Assembly: GCA_028285145.1 (NCBI GenBank)
Contig: JANQQC010000031.1
Location: 1 to 60,021 of the forward strand
Source: Hyphomonadaceae bacterium
GTDB lineage: Bacteria; Pseudomonadota; Alphaproteobacteria; Caulobacterales; Hyphomonadaceae
Reading direction: 5' to 3'
DNA: 60,021 nucleotides
Position numbers and translations under genes: made by a program. Every line of letters starts with the position of its first letter. Positions within the stretch are counted from its first letter, which is position 1. Below the pieces are notes generated by a model, which saw only the letters and a program-made list of their open reading frames with translations, had not been told where the DNA came from and searched no databases. Of the stretch, positions 49,782 to 59,668 are shown piece after piece.

Positions 49782-52550
49782 GTGACTGACGAGACGACAC
49801 CTCCGGAAGAGCCGGAAACTCCGGACATGCCGACAGAAGACGGCATCGATCCGATTGCAATCGAAGATGAGCTGAAAAAGTCTTATCTCGACTACGCGAT
49901 GAGCGTGATTGTCAGCCGAGCGCTCCCTGATGTGCGTGATGGTCTGAAGCCGGTTCACCGCCGGATTCTCTACGCCATGCAGATCAACGGCAATACGCCG
50001 GACAAGCCCTACAAGAAATCGGCAAACATTGTGGGTGCCGTGATGGGTAACTTCCACCCGCATGGCGACAGCGCAATCTATGATGCGCTTGTGCGGATGG
50101 CACAGCCATTCTCCATGGGCCTGACGCTTGTCGACGGGCAGGGGAACTTCGGATCGATCGATAACGATCCGCCAGCGGCCATGCGCTACACCGAGTCCCG
50201 GATGACGCGGTCCGCGCAGTACCTGCTCGCGGACATCGACAAGGATACGGTCGACTTTCAGGACACTTACGACGCCCAGAACAAAGAGCCGATGGTCCTG
50301 CCGGCGCAGTTCCCGAACCTGCTGGTCAATGGCGGTTCGGGCATTGCCGTCGGTATGGCGACCAACATTCCACCGCACAATCTTGGCGAGGTGGTCGATG
50401 CGACCATCGCCATGATTGACGATCCGGCAATCGAAGACGAAGCGCTTCTGGAGATCGTGCCCGGGCCGGATTTTCCGACGGGTGGCCTGATCATGGGCCA
50501 TGTAGGATCTCGCAAAGCGCTGATGGAAGGCCGCGGTTCGGTCATCATGCGGGCACGTACCGAGATTGAAACGGTAAAATCGGGCCGTGAAGCCATAATC
50601 GTCTCTGAGATTCCTTATCAGGTGAACAAGGCGACGATGGTCCAGAAGATCGCCGAACTGGTCCGGGAAAAACGGATCGAGGGCATCTCGGACCTGCGCG
50701 ACGAGTCTGATCGCAACGGGATTCGTGTCGTGATCGAGATCAAGCGCGACGCCAGCGCGGATGTTGTGCTCAATCAGCTTTACCGCTTCTCCCCGCTGCA
50801 AACTTCCTTCGGCGTGAACATGCTGGCTCTGAATGGCGGCCGGCCGGAATTGCTAAATCTGCGCACCGTTCTTCAGTGCTTTATCAGGTTCCGCGAGGAA
50901 GTCGTCACACGACGCACCAAGCATGAACTCAGCAAGGCGAGAGACCGTGCTCACGTCTTGGTCGGTCTGGCTCTGGCGGTCGCAAACATTGATGAGATCA
51001 TCGCGATTATCCGCCATTCACCGGACCCGGCCGTCGCGCGCGAACGTCTTCTGGAGAAGGCGTGGCCCCAGCAGGATATGGGCCCGCTCATCGATCTGAT
51101 CGCAGACCGACGCACGCGGCGCGGTGAAGACCCTGACACCATCTATCTGTCCGACGAGCAGGCCCGCGCGATCCTGAACCTTCAGCTTCACAGGCTGACC
51201 GGGCTCGGCCGCGACGATATTGGCAACGAAGCCAAAGGCCTGTCTGACAAGATTGCGGATTATCTCGATATCCTCCGCTCACGCACACGGATCATGGACA
51301 TCGTCAAAGGCGAACTGGGCGAGGTGCGCGAGAAGTTCGCTGTGCCACGTCGTTCCGAATTTGCCTTCGGTGACATGGACATGGACGATGAGGACCTCAT
51401 CGAACGCGAGGACATGGTCGTCACGGTCACCCATGGCGGTTATGTGAAGCGCACGCCGCTTTCGACCTATCGCGCCCAGAACCGCGGCGGGAAGGGCCGG
51501 TCTGGCATTTCGATGAAGGACGATGACTTCGTCGTGCGTCTCTTCACGGCCAACACCCATACGGAGATCCTATTCTTCTCCACAACCGGCATGGTCTACA
51601 AAGAGAAGGTATGGCGCTTGCCGGTTGGCGCGCCGCAGTCTCGCGGAAAGGCGCTCGTCAACATCTTCCCGCTTGAGAAGGACGAACGCATCGAATCCGT
51701 CATGCCGCTGCCGGATGACGAGGAGTCCCGCGCGGAACTCGACGTCATGTTCGCGACCCGCTCCGGTGGCGTCCGGCGGAACAAGCTGTCCGATTTCGTG
51801 CGCGTGAACCGCAACGGCAAGATCGCCATGAAGCCGGACGAAGGCGACGGCATCATCTCGGTGAAGATCTGTTCCGAGAAGGACGATATCCTACTCACAA
51901 CGGCGCTAGGCCAGTGCATTCGCTTCGCTGTGACCGATGTGCGTGTCTTCTCCGGCCGTACCTCATCCGGTGTTCGCGGTATTCGCCTCGGTAATGACGA
52001 TCAGGTCATCGCCATGGGCGTCCTGCGCCATGTCGATGTGACACCGGCCGAAGCCCGAGCCTACCTCAAGCACGCAGCTGCGATGCGCCGTGCGGCTGAA
52101 GGCGAGGAAGAAGAGATTGTCGAGGAAGAAACGGACGAGGCCGTCGAAGACACGGCGCTCAGCCCGGAACGCATCGCTGAACTCGGCGCGGCCGAGCAGC
52201 TGATCCTCACAATCGCAGATAACGGTATGGGCAAACGCGCTTCGGCGTATGACTACCGGGTCACAGGTCGCGGCGGCAAAGGCCTGATCGCGCATCGCCT
52301 GTCCGAGGGTCAGCGCATTGCCCAATCCTTCCCGGTGGAAGAGACCGACCAGATCATGCTCGTAACCAACGCCGGTCAGCTTATCCGCACCCATGTCGAT
52401 CAGATTCGTCAGGCGGGACGCGCGACATCCGGTGTCTGGGTGCTCCGGACCGCGGAGGAGGAGCGTGTCGTATCCGTCGCCCGTCTTGTAGAAGAGGCGG
52501 AAGACGATATTGATGGGGCCGACGGCGTAGAAGCTGCGCCAACAGATTAG
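49782..52550 (+). CDS. gyrA: DNA gyrase subunit A
   Basis: GyrA is the breakage-reunion subunit of DNA gyrase. The 922-residue protein has the catalytic Tyr136 in [10 protein letters not shown] and the quinolone-region sequence [17 protein letters not shown] with Ser97 and Asp101, the usual drug-sensitive residues. The C-terminal domain carries the GyrA box ([10 protein letters not shown]) and an acidic insert (about residues 775-800, [18 protein letters not shown]). The start is GTG at 49782. coaD follows 29 bp later. Confidence 0.97.
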   Translation: MTDETTPPEEPETPDMPTEDGIDPIAIEDELKKSYLDYAMSVIVSRALPDVRDGLKPVHRRILYAMQINGNTPDKPYKKSANIVGAVMGNFHPHGDSAIYDALVRMAQPFSMGLTLVDGQGNFGSIDNDPPAAMRYTESRMTRSAQYLLADIDKDTVDFQDTYDAQNKEPMVLPAQFPNLLVNGGSGIAVGMATNIPPHNLGEVVDATIAMIDDPAIEDEALLEIVPGPDFPTGGLIMGHVGSRKALMEGRGSVIMRARTEIETVKSGREAIIVSEIPYQVNKATMVQKIAELVREKRIEGISDLRDESDRNGIRVVIEIKRDASADVVLNQLYRFSPLQTSFGVNMLALNGGRPELLNLRTVLQCFIRFREEVVTRRTKHELSKARDRAHVLVGLALAVANIDEIIAIIRHSPDPAVARERLLEKAWPQQDMGPLIDLIADRRTRRGEDPDTIYLSDEQARAILNLQLHRLTGLGRDDIGNEAKGLSDKIADYLDILRSRTRIMDIVKGELGEVREKFAVPRRSEFAFGDMDMDDEDLIEREDMVVTVTHGGYVKRTPLSTYRAQNRGGKGRSGISMKDDDFVVRLFTANTHTEILFFSTTGMVYKEKVWRLPVGAPQSRGKALVNIFPLEKDERIESVMPLPDDEESRAELDVMFATRSGGVRRNKLSDFVRVNRNGKIAMKPDEGDGIISVKICSEKDDILLTTALGQCIRFAVTDVRVFSGRTSSGVRGIRLGNDDQVIAMGVLRHVDVTPAEARAYLKHAAAMRRAAEGEEEEIVEEETDEAVEDTALSPERIAELGAAEQLILTIADNGMGKRASAYDYRVTGRGGKGLIAHRLSEGQRIAQSFPVEETDQIMLVTNAGQLIRTHVDQIRQAGRATSGVWVLRTAEEERVVSVARLVEEAEDDIDGADGVEAAPTD

Positions 52551-52579
52551 AAACAAGGCATTGGGCCGGGGAGGACTGC

Positions 52580-53077
52580 TTGGAACGCGTCGGACTTTAT
52601 CCGGGGACGTTCGATCCCCTGACCATGGGTCATATAGATATTATTGGCCGAGCCATGAAGCTCGTCGATCGGCTGATCATCGGCGTCGCTATTAACGAGG
52701 CTAAGCGGCCGTTATTCTCTCTGGATGAGCGCGTTGCGACGGTTGAGAGAGAAATCGGCAAGCTCGCCGCGCCGGGCCGCGCCGTGATTGAGGTTCGTCC
52801 CTTCGACAATCTTCTAATGCATTTCGCTGAGGAGTGCGGTGCACAGGTGCTGGTGCGTGGCCTTCGAGCTGTTTCGGACTTCGAGTACGAATTTCAGATG
52901 ACGGCCATGAATGAGCGGCTGAATCCGGACATTGAAACCGTGTTTCTGATGGCCGATGTTCAACATCAGGCCGTGGCATCCAGACTGGTCAAGGAAATTG
53001 CCAGCCTTGGTGGCCGCATTTCTGACTTTGTCACAGCCGATGTTGAAAGAGAGTTGCTGGAGAAGTTCCAAAAATGA
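52580..53077 (+). CDS. coaD: Phosphopantetheine adenylyltransferase
   Basis: CoaD adenylates 4'-phosphopantetheine in coenzyme A synthesis. The 165-residue protein has the nucleotidyltransferase motif GLYPGTFDPLTMGHIDII and the later block LVRGLRAVSDFEYEFQM. The start is TTG at 52580, supported by GGGGAGGA about six bases upstream. The stop overlaps the next gene as ATGA. Confidence 0.96.
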   Translation: MERVGLYPGTFDPLTMGHIDIIGRAMKLVDRLIIGVAINEAKRPLFSLDERVATVEREIGKLAAPGRAVIEVRPFDNLLMHFAEECGAQVLVRGLRAVSDFEYEFQMTAMNERLNPDIETVFLMADVQHQAVASRLVKEIASLGGRISDFVTADVERELLEKFQK

Positions 53078-53946
53078 GTTTTCGCTTTGCTGCGGCTGCG
53101 GCCGCATCCATCGCCATGGTGTTCAGTGCCTGCGGGCAGGAGCCAGGCGATGACGCGATGGATCAGACAGAGGTTTCGGTTGAGGCGGCGAAAGCCGACC
53201 CTGAGAACTGGCGCGCTGTCGATCCTGAAAACCTCTTCGTTTTCGAGACGACCAAGGGCCGTATACTGATTGAGGTGCTGCCGGTGGCGGCACCAAAGCA
53301 TGCCGAACAGTTCAAGACAATTATTAGCGGCAGTCAGTTTGATGGCACGGTGTTTCATCGCGTCATCGCCGGCTTCATGGCTCAAGGTGGCGATATCTTC
53401 GCGCTGAACGGCTTAGGATCGGGCCTACCCAACGTTCCGGGTGAGTTCGACTTCCGTCGCTCTCCAACGGACACGCCGCTCGCGCTGATTGGGGACGCCG
53501 CCAAGGCAAAGCAAGGGTACTATATGGGTTTCCCAATGCAGACCCAGCCTGAACTGCTCGCGGAGATGACCAAGGACAAGATGGTCGATAGCTGGATCCT
53601 GCACTGTAAGGGCATGGTCTCGACTGCGCGCACAGATGATCCGGATTCCGCTAACAGTCAGTTCTTCCTGATGCGCGATACCTCGCCTCATCTGGACAGG
53701 TCATACACCGCCTGGGGACGTATCCTCGATGGTCAGTCCGTGGTTGATAGCATCAAGCTCGGCGAGCCCGTCGAGAATCCAGACATCCTGCGAACAGCTC
53801 GGATCGCGGCGGACCTTCCAGAGGAGCAGCGACCAGCAGTATGGGTTCAGCGAACGGACGGCCCGCAGTTTCAAGAAATGCTGGCTGCTCAGGGCGATGC
53901 TGAGATCTGCGAGCTGCCACCCGTGCCGACGGTCGTCGAAGGCTAG
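53074..53946 (+). CDS. Periplasmic cyclophilin-type peptidyl-prolyl isomerase (lipoprotein)
   Basis: A 290-residue cyclophilin with a lipoprotein signal peptide ending FSAC (Cys near residue 19), so the enzyme is probably anchored facing the periplasm. The domain shows VFHRVIAGFMAQGGDI, SANSQFFLMRDTSPHLDRSY and WGRILDGQSVVDSI, with insertions relative to small cyclophilins. Position between coaD and queA is frequent in alphaproteobacteria. It is translationally coupled to coaD. Confidence 0.92.
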   Translation: MSFRFAAAAAASIAMVFSACGQEPGDDAMDQTEVSVEAAKADPENWRAVDPENLFVFETTKGRILIEVLPVAAPKHAEQFKTIISGSQFDGTVFHRVIAGFMAQGGDIFALNGLGSGLPNVPGEFDFRRSPTDTPLALIGDAAKAKQGYYMGFPMQTQPELLAEMTKDKMVDSWILHCKGMVSTARTDDPDSANSQFFLMRDTSPHLDRSYTAWGRILDGQSVVDSIKLGEPVENPDILRTARIAADLPEEQRPAVWVQRTDGPQFQEMLAAQGDAEICELPPVPTVVEG

Positions 53947-53955
53947 ACGGTTTCT

Positions 53956-55020
53956 TTGAACCTCGATCTGTTCGATTTCGATTTGCCGGAGGCGCTGATC
54001 GCGCTTCGACCGGCTGAGCCTAAAGACTCAGCGCGTCTTCTTGTTGTGAATGGCGATGGAACGCTGGAAGATCGTGTCGTGCGTGACCTTCCGGATTTGA
54101 TTGGTCCCGGTGACTCGCTCGTTTTCAACGACACACGCGTCTTGCCTGCGGCACTCAGGGGAGTTCGGCCTGCGCGCGATGAGCAGGGCCGTGATGTAGA
54201 GGTCGATCTCAACCTCGTTGAACGCATCGATGGAGCATCCTGGCGCGTGCTTGCCCGGCCGGGTCGCCGCCTTAAAGCGGGGGACATCCTGCAATTCGAT
54301 GGTGCTTTTGAGGCCGAAATCCTTGGTGGTGACGAAAACGGAGCCCTTGAGGTCCGTTTTTCAGTATCGGGCGATGAGCTTGAGGCCGCTCTGGACGCTC
54401 ATGGAGCGATGCCATTACCGCCATACATCGCGCGCCGTCGGGCTGCGGACTCACAAGATCGGCGCGACTATCAGACGAGTTTCGCAGGCGACGAGGCTGA
54501 ATCGGTCGCTGCCCCGACAGCAGGTTTGCACTTCACCGAAGACCTGCTCGACAGAATTGACGCTGCAGGTGCGGCTAGAGAGAAGGTCCGCCTTCATGTC
54601 GGTTTGGGAACCTTCGCGCCACTGAAGGAAGAGCAGATCAAGGACAGTCGCTTGCACAGCGAATGGCGCAAGCTCGGCGCTGAAACGGCTGAGAGGCTGA
54701 ACCGGACTCGCAAAGCGGGAGGGCGCGTAATCCCCGTTGGCACCACCGCTCTACGGACATTGGAAAGCAGCCTCGATGAGGCAGGTCGCTTCATTCCAAC
54801 CAGTGGCCCAACAGACATCTTCATCAAACCGGGCGATGCTGTGCGCTCCACCGATGCGTTGATGACCAACTTCCATCTCCCGCGATCCAGCCTCTTCATG
54901 CTGGTCTGCGCGCTGATGGGAACCGATGTGATGCAGGCCGCCTATGCGCACGCCGTCCGGGAGACGTATCGTTTCTACTCCTACGGTGATGCTTGCCTTT
55001 TGCTGCCTGAGCGGGCCTAA
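53956..55020 (+). CDS. queA: S-adenosylmethionine:tRNA ribosyltransferase-isomerase QueA
   Basis: QueA builds epoxyqueuosine on tRNA after Tgt has exchanged the base. The 354-residue protein begins [20 protein letters not shown] and has the family blocks [33 protein letters not shown] and [19 protein letters not shown]. The start is TTG at 53956, nine bases after the previous stop. tgt follows eight bases after its stop, so the two queuosine genes form an operon. Confidence 0.95.
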   Translation: MNLDLFDFDLPEALIALRPAEPKDSARLLVVNGDGTLEDRVVRDLPDLIGPGDSLVFNDTRVLPAALRGVRPARDEQGRDVEVDLNLVERIDGASWRVLARPGRRLKAGDILQFDGAFEAEILGGDENGALEVRFSVSGDELEAALDAHGAMPLPPYIARRRAADSQDRRDYQTSFAGDEAESVAAPTAGLHFTEDLLDRIDAAGAAREKVRLHVGLGTFAPLKEEQIKDSRLHSEWRKLGAETAERLNRTRKAGGRVIPVGTTALRTLESSLDEAGRFIPTSGPTDIFIKPGDAVRSTDALMTNFHLPRSSLFMLVCALMGTDVMQAAYAHAVRETYRFYSYGDACLLLPERA

Positions 55021-55028
55021 GCCAGTTC

Positions 55029-56168
55029 ATGGCTGATTTTGAATTCTCTATCGACGCTACGTCGAGCAATGCTCGGCGCGGTGTACTCAAGACGCCGCGC
55101 GGCGACATCCAGACGCCTGCCTTCATGCCAGTTGGGACAGCGGGCACCGTCAAGGCGTTATACATGGATCAGGTGCGCGACGCCGGTGCCGATATCATTC
55201 TTGGCAACACCTACCATCTGATGCTGAGGCCCGGCGCAGAGCGCGTCGAGAAGCTTGGCGGCCTGCACAAATTCTCAGGTTGGTCCGGACCGATGCTGAC
55301 CGACTCCGGTGGATTTCAGGTCTGGTCGCTGGCCCAGCTGCGGAAAATGGATCCAGACGGCGTGACCTTCCGCAGTCATATCGATGGTTCAGAGCATCGC
55401 CTGACACCGGCGCGTTCGATCGAGATACAGGCGGATCTGCTCGGGGCCGATATCTCGATGCAGCTGGACGAATGCACCGATTTTCCTGCGAGCCGTGAGG
55501 AAGCAGAACGAAGCCTTGAGCTTTCATTGGATTGGGGTGAGCGGTCTCTCGACGCGTTTGGAGACCGTTCAAATCAGACCTTGTTCGGTATCGTACAGGG
55601 ATCGAATTATGCCGACTTGAGACAGCGTTCTGCGGAAGGCGTCGTATCGCAGCAGTTCGGCGGGTACGCGATTGGCGGGCTCGCGGTCGGGGAAGGGCAT
55701 GAGCAAATGTGCGAAACGCTCGATTGGACGGCACCATACTTGCCAGCAGATCGCCCACGATATGTGATGGGCGTGGGCAAGCCGGTCGATCTTGTCGAGT
55801 GCGTTGCGCGCGGGGTCGATATGTTTGACTGCGTGTTACCCACGCGATCCGGCCGCCACGGCCAAGCTTGGACGTGGGACGGCCCGATCAATCTCAAGAA
55901 TGCGAAATTCGCTGAGGATGAGCACCCCGTCGACGAGGCAATCGATTGCCCTGCGAGCCGCGATTACTCCCGCGCCTACCTTCATCATCTCTTCAAGGCC
56001 GGCGAGTATCTCGGGCCGATGATACTGTCCTGGCACAACACGGCGTTCTTTCAGACGCTGATGGCTAGCCTAAGGACGGCAATTTCCGACGGGAGCTTTC
56101 CGGTCCTGCGTTCGGAGCTTTCGGCTCGCTGGGCGTCGACGAAGTCGGCTCCTCGGACGCCGGACTGA
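55029..56168 (+). CDS. tgt: Queuine tRNA-ribosyltransferase (tRNA-guanine transglycosylase)
   Basis: Tgt exchanges guanine 34 for preQ1 in tRNAs with GUN anticodons. The 379-residue TIM-barrel protein has the blocks [31 protein letters not shown] with the active-site aspartate, and the second catalytic region [18 protein letters not shown]. The zinc-site cysteine cluster common in Tgt appears altered near the C-terminus (only [19 protein letters not shown] is visible). Its last 104 bp overlap the convergent secreted-protein gene. Confidence 0.94.
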   Translation: MADFEFSIDATSSNARRGVLKTPRGDIQTPAFMPVGTAGTVKALYMDQVRDAGADIILGNTYHLMLRPGAERVEKLGGLHKFSGWSGPMLTDSGGFQVWSLAQLRKMDPDGVTFRSHIDGSEHRLTPARSIEIQADLLGADISMQLDECTDFPASREEAERSLELSLDWGERSLDAFGDRSNQTLFGIVQGSNYADLRQRSAEGVVSQQFGGYAIGGLAVGEGHEQMCETLDWTAPYLPADRPRYVMGVGKPVDLVECVARGVDMFDCVLPTRSGRHGQAWTWDGPINLKNAKFAEDEHPVDEAIDCPASRDYSRAYLHHLFKAGEYLGPMILSWHNTAFFQTLMASLRTAISDGSFPVLRSELSARWASTKSAPRTPD

Positions 56169-56826
56169 GCGGGGCCTCTAACGGTGCGATCTCAACAATA
56201 TCTTCGCGCGTTGTTTTCACGAGTGAAATCGGCGCGCCTTCCGCGCGGGGGCCGTCGGACTCTCGCGCCAGTTTCAGGTCACAGCTCATCGCGGCCCAAG
56301 CGCCTCTCAGATAGGCGCGCCGTTGTTTGCCGATTGAGACAGCCGTCTTGCGACGGCGCTCATACGCTTCAGCCCCGCTGATCTTTCGGATGGTGGAGCG
56401 GAAGGGAATCAAGTTCTTCGCTTCGCCCTCAACGACATCGACAGCGGTATCAGCGGCCTTGTCTGCAATGCGCCGGGAGATCGTTTTCTCGGACTTTATT
56501 CGCGGCCCCTCACGCCCCAGCGCATCGTCCAGGCCTTCGATCTCTTCGGCGACGGCCTCGCAAGTCAGGACGCCATTGTTTTCAGTATAAGATTCCAAGT
56601 CCTTGATTGAGTTTGGAATTTCGTCTCGCTGGAGATTGAAGTCTTCGAGCGGCCGGGTCGCCACGTCCTCGATTCCGCGCCTAGTCTTGTTGACGGCACC
56701 GCCGGCAGCATCGCGGACTTGCTCCAGATCGACAACTGGCCGCTCGTCCGGTGATTGCGTGTCGCCGTGCGCGGTTTCGGCAATTGCGAGGGCTGCTCCG
56801 GCAATGAGGATGAACTTCCAGCTCAT
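56065..56826 (-). CDS. Secreted protein of unknown function
   Basis: A 253-residue protein with a signal peptide ([21 protein letters not shown]) and no membrane segment after it. The mature part is charged and helical, with two cysteines ([10 protein letters not shown] and [10 protein letters not shown]) that could form a disulfide, and a disordered Pro/Ser/Glu-rich C-terminus. I do not recognise a domain. Its frame stays open through the tgt end, giving a 104-bp convergent overlap; the last 35 or so residues are of low complexity. The signal peptide makes a real gene likely. Confidence 0.68.
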   Translation of the reverse strand: MSWKFILIAGAALAIAETAHGDTQSPDERPVVDLEQVRDAAGGAVNKTRRGIEDVATRPLEDFNLQRDEIPNSIKDLESYTENNGVLTCEAVAEEIEGLDDALGREGPRIKSEKTISRRIADKAADTAVDVVEGEAKNLIPFRSTIRKISGAEAYERRRKTAVSIGKQRRAYLRGAWAAMSCDLKLARESDGPRAEGAPISLVKTTREDIVEIAPLEAPLSPASEEPTSSTPSEPKAPNAGPESSRRKLPSLG

Positions 56827-56930
56827 TGTGGCGAACCTACCGGGAAATGAGACGATTTCGCGACCGCTGCTGCCTGTGACACAGGGTTCATTGACCGCGC
56901 CGCGCGACTTGCCTATGTACCGCGCTCGGA

Positions 56931-57006
56931 GCGCCCATAGCTCAGTTGGTAGAGCAACTGACTTTTAATCAGTAGGTCACAGGTTCGAATCCTGTTGGGC
57001 GTACCA
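56931..57006 (+). tRNA. tRNA-Lys (anticodon UUU)
   Basis: A 76-base cloverleaf can be drawn, from GCGCCCA to the encoded CCA end. The anticodon loop is CTTTTAA with TTT at 56964-56966. The T arm has the GGTTCGAATCC pattern and the D arm AGCTCAGTTGGTAGAGC. The first acceptor pair is G-U, with the rest paired normally. A weak inverted repeat follows at 57018-57039. Confidence 0.95.
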
Positions 57007-57044
57007 TCCTCATCGTTCAGTAGCGCTCGTAGCGTACTGATCCC

Positions 57045-57737
57045 TCAGTCCAGCATGAAGGCGATCGCGGCTTCGACGTGCAGCAGCGCGGTGTCATAGA
57101 CTGGCAGCGGGCAATTGCCGTCATCAAGTAATAGCCCGACCTCCGTACACCCCAGAATCATTGCGTCGGCCCCATCGGCTTTCATCGCCTCCGTGAACTC
57201 GACATACCGCGCCCGGCTCTCATCGCGGATCACGTGCCGGCACAGCTCTTCGAAGATGATGTGATCGATCTCATCCCGCACGGGCTTTGTCGGGATAACC
57301 GGCTCAATACCGAAATTGTCCGCAAGGCGGGCGCGTATGAAGGGATGCTCCATAGTGGTGAGGGTTCCGACCAGAGCCGGCTGCTTACGGCCATCAGCCG
57401 TCAGGCGCTCACCCAAGGCATCCGCAATATGCAGGAAAGGGACGGTGAGGGCGGCTTCCATGGCGGGCGCGCATCGATGCATCGTATTGCAGGCCAAAAG
57501 CACGCCGTCGACACCGGCATCCTCAAGCCCGCGCGCGGCTGCGGCCATCACCTTGTCGGCCTTCTCCCACTCATCGGCCTGTTGCAGACCGGCGATCTCT
57601 GCGAAATCAAACGAATGAATAAGAAGATTGGCGCTGTGAAAGCCGCCCAGCCGATCCCGAACCCCTTCATTCAAAGCGCGATAATAGATTTCCGTGGAAG
57701 CGGGGCTGATGCCGCCCAGAATGCCAAGCCGTTTCAT
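57045..57737 (-). CDS. Aspartate/glutamate racemase family protein
   Basis: A 230-residue amino-acid racemase of the Asp/Glu racemase superfamily. It begins MKRLGILGGISPASTEIYYR and has both catalytic cysteine blocks, LLACNTMHRCAP and MILGCTEVGLLL, so it should be active. Substrate (aspartate or another acidic amino acid) cannot be decided. It is coupled to the upstream phosphatase gene by an ATGA overlap. Confidence 0.92.
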   Translation of the reverse strand: MKRLGILGGISPASTEIYYRALNEGVRDRLGGFHSANLLIHSFDFAEIAGLQQADEWEKADKVMAAAARGLEDAGVDGVLLACNTMHRCAPAMEAALTVPFLHIADALGERLTADGRKQPALVGTLTTMEHPFIRARLADNFGIEPVIPTKPVRDEIDHIIFEELCRHVIRDESRARYVEFTEAMKADGADAMILGCTEVGLLLDDGNCPLPVYDTALLHVEAAIAFMLD

Positions 57738-58261
57738 CGGACACCGTCCTCAAAGCTCGCCAGCGCCCACTCTGCGAACTCTGAGAGCACGCCGCCTCGG
57801 AACAGGAAAGCGCCAACACCGGCAGCGCGCGCAGCTTCGATGTCGGTCGGCTTGTCGCCGATCAAGAAGCTCGCTTCGCGTTTGACTGGAAAATCGGCCA
57901 TTGCCTGCAAAAGCATCCCCGGCTTGGGTTTTCGGTCGAAACTGTCTTTCCGGTAGCGTGCGATCTCGCCGGCCTCGTGAAACGGGCAGTGATAAATCTG
58001 GTCGATAAGCGCGCCGTCTTTGGCCAGTTCATCCAGCATCCATGCATGAAGCTGAGTCATGTCTTCTTCGGTGTAGTAGCCCCGCGCGATCCCTGACTGA
58101 TTTGTTACCACGAAAACAAACCAGCCCCGCTCATTGAAGGTCTTGATCGTTTGAGCCACTCCCTCGACCCACTCGAAGTCCTCGATTCGGCTGACGTAAC
58201 CTTTGTCGACGTTTAGAACGCCGTCACGGTCAAGAAACAGGGCGGGCCGATGCTCGATCAT
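57734..58261 (-). CDS. D-glycero-D-manno-heptose 1,7-bisphosphate phosphatase-like HAD protein
   Basis: A 175-residue HAD-superfamily phosphatase close to GmhB/HisB-N. The nucleophile block ALFLDRDGVLNVDKGY, the second motif VVTNQSGIARGYY and the third KPKPGMLLQA with FLIGDKPTDIEAA are all present. The zinc loop that in GmhB carries four Cys/His ligands is reduced: only YHCPFH is seen, and the later cysteine pair is replaced (RKDSFDRKPKPG). Heptose synthesis is the best guess, but the natural substrate is not certain. Confidence 0.85.
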   Translation of the reverse strand: MIEHRPALFLDRDGVLNVDKGYVSRIEDFEWVEGVAQTIKTFNERGWFVFVVTNQSGIARGYYTEEDMTQLHAWMLDELAKDGALIDQIYHCPFHEAGEIARYRKDSFDRKPKPGMLLQAMADFPVKREASFLIGDKPTDIEAARAAGVGAFLFRGGVLSEFAEWALASFEDGVR

Positions 58262-58342
58262 GGCTTTGATTAGTGAAGGTTTCAGCGTTTCGCCAGTCCT
58301 GTCGCATCATGGCCAGCATTGATCAGCAGGTTGGCCCGAAGG

Positions 58343-59623
58343 CTAGGCATCACTCTGCTCGTGGAGGTCAGATGCGCGTTCCTCACTACCTTCCTGTAGC
58401 GCTTCCGGGGGAACCTTAGCAGCCAGTCCGAAAAAGAACGGGACAAGCGCGATGAGTGTGATCACGGCAGCCAGCAGGAAGGCCGCGCCCGGGAAGTAGA
58501 CCGGGGCATCGTCGGCGGAGAAGGTGTGCAGGGTCTGCGTCATCATGATGGGGCTGATGATCATCGCCAGCGCCATGATGCTGGCGGACGCCCCCTGAAG
58601 CTCACCTTGGGCATTCTTTGGCGTCCGGGTCGACATGATTGAGTTGACGGCAGGCTGGGCGAGGCCGCCGAACGAGCTGAGCAGGATAATCGGATAAGCC
58701 ATCCAGGCCTGCCCGGCGAGGGAAAAACAGAACATCGCAGCGATGTTCATCGACAGCCCAAACATCGCCGTCCGCGCGGCCCCAAACCGCTTCAGCATCG
58801 GCCCCATCAGGCCCGCCTGGACGATTGCCGCTCCAATCCCGACAAGGCCGAGCGAAAACCCGATTTCCCGGCTGGTCCAATCGTAGCGGATTTCACCATG
58901 AAAGTTCCATGTCGCCGGATAAACAGAGTGAGCGAGGCCGAAACATCCCATCGCCACGAGGAACCACGAGACGTGAGGCAGCTTGGAGAAATGCCGGAAT
59001 GCGCCAAACGGGTTCGCGCGTTTCCAATCAATCGGGCGGCGGTTCTCGATCGGAAGCGATTCCGGCAGCACAAACCAGCCATAGAGAAAGTTGCAGGCGG
59101 ACAAGGCGGCCGCCACCATGAACGGTGCCCGCGGATCGATAGAGCCAAGCAATCCGCCGGCAACCGGCCCGATGACAAATCCCAGCCCGAAGGCAGCACC
59201 TGTCATCCCGAACGCGCGTCCGCGTTCCTCGGGCGTGGTGACGTCGGCGATATACGCGTTTGCCGTAGAGAAGGTCGCGCCGGAGATTCCCGAAAGTGCC
59301 CGGCCGAGGAAGAGCAGCCAGATCGTATTGGCGAGCCCCATGATGATGAAATCGATCGTCAGCGTGAAAAGCGAGGCCAGCAGGATAGGGCGGCGGCCGA
59401 ACCGGTCTGAAAGTGCTCCGAGCGTCGGCCCGAAGGCGAAGTTCATCAGCGCATAGGTTGCGGTCAGGACGCCGCCCCATGCAACGGCTTCGGCCGGTCC
59501 GAGCCCCATAATGTCGTTGAGTAGCGCCGGGATCACCGGAATGATCAGACCAAAGGCCAGCATGTCGATCGTCACCGTGACGATGACGAAGAAGAATGCA
59601 TTCGGCCCCAGCTTGCGAGTCAT
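58343..59623 (-). CDS. MFS transporter, TetA-like drug/H+ antiporter family
   Basis: A 426-residue transporter with twelve membrane segments. It has the MFS motif A in LGALSDRFGRRPILLAS after helix 2 and a motif C-like glycine-rich stretch GLGFVIGPVAGGLLG in helix 5, as in the TetA group. Close relatives are often annotated as tetracycline-resistance proteins, but many export other compounds, so the substrate is open. No regulator gene lies beside it. Confidence 0.88.
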   Translation of the reverse strand: MTRKLGPNAFFFVIVTVTIDMLAFGLIIPVIPALLNDIMGLGPAEAVAWGGVLTATYALMNFAFGPTLGALSDRFGRRPILLASLFTLTIDFIIMGLANTIWLLFLGRALSGISGATFSTANAYIADVTTPEERGRAFGMTGAAFGLGFVIGPVAGGLLGSIDPRAPFMVAAALSACNFLYGWFVLPESLPIENRRPIDWKRANPFGAFRHFSKLPHVSWFLVAMGCFGLAHSVYPATWNFHGEIRYDWTSREIGFSLGLVGIGAAIVQAGLMGPMLKRFGAARTAMFGLSMNIAAMFCFSLAGQAWMAYPIILLSSFGGLAQPAVNSIMSTRTPKNAQGELQGASASIMALAMIISPIMMTQTLHTFSADDAPVYFPGAAFLLAAVITLIALVPFFFGLAAKVPPEALQEGSEERASDLHEQSDA

Positions 59624-59668
59624 TCCTAGGCTTTGGGCCGCTGCGTCGGGACGGTCAATGCGCGTGGC

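Noticed and set aside
49776..50801. Minus-strand open frame of 341 residues
   Set aside because: It is antisense to the catalytic part of gyrA, and is a shadow frame with His/Arg-rich composition.
57018..57039. Inverted repeat after tRNA-Lys as an intrinsic terminator
   Set aside because: The stem has a bulge and is not followed by a T run; support is too weak to list it as a terminator.
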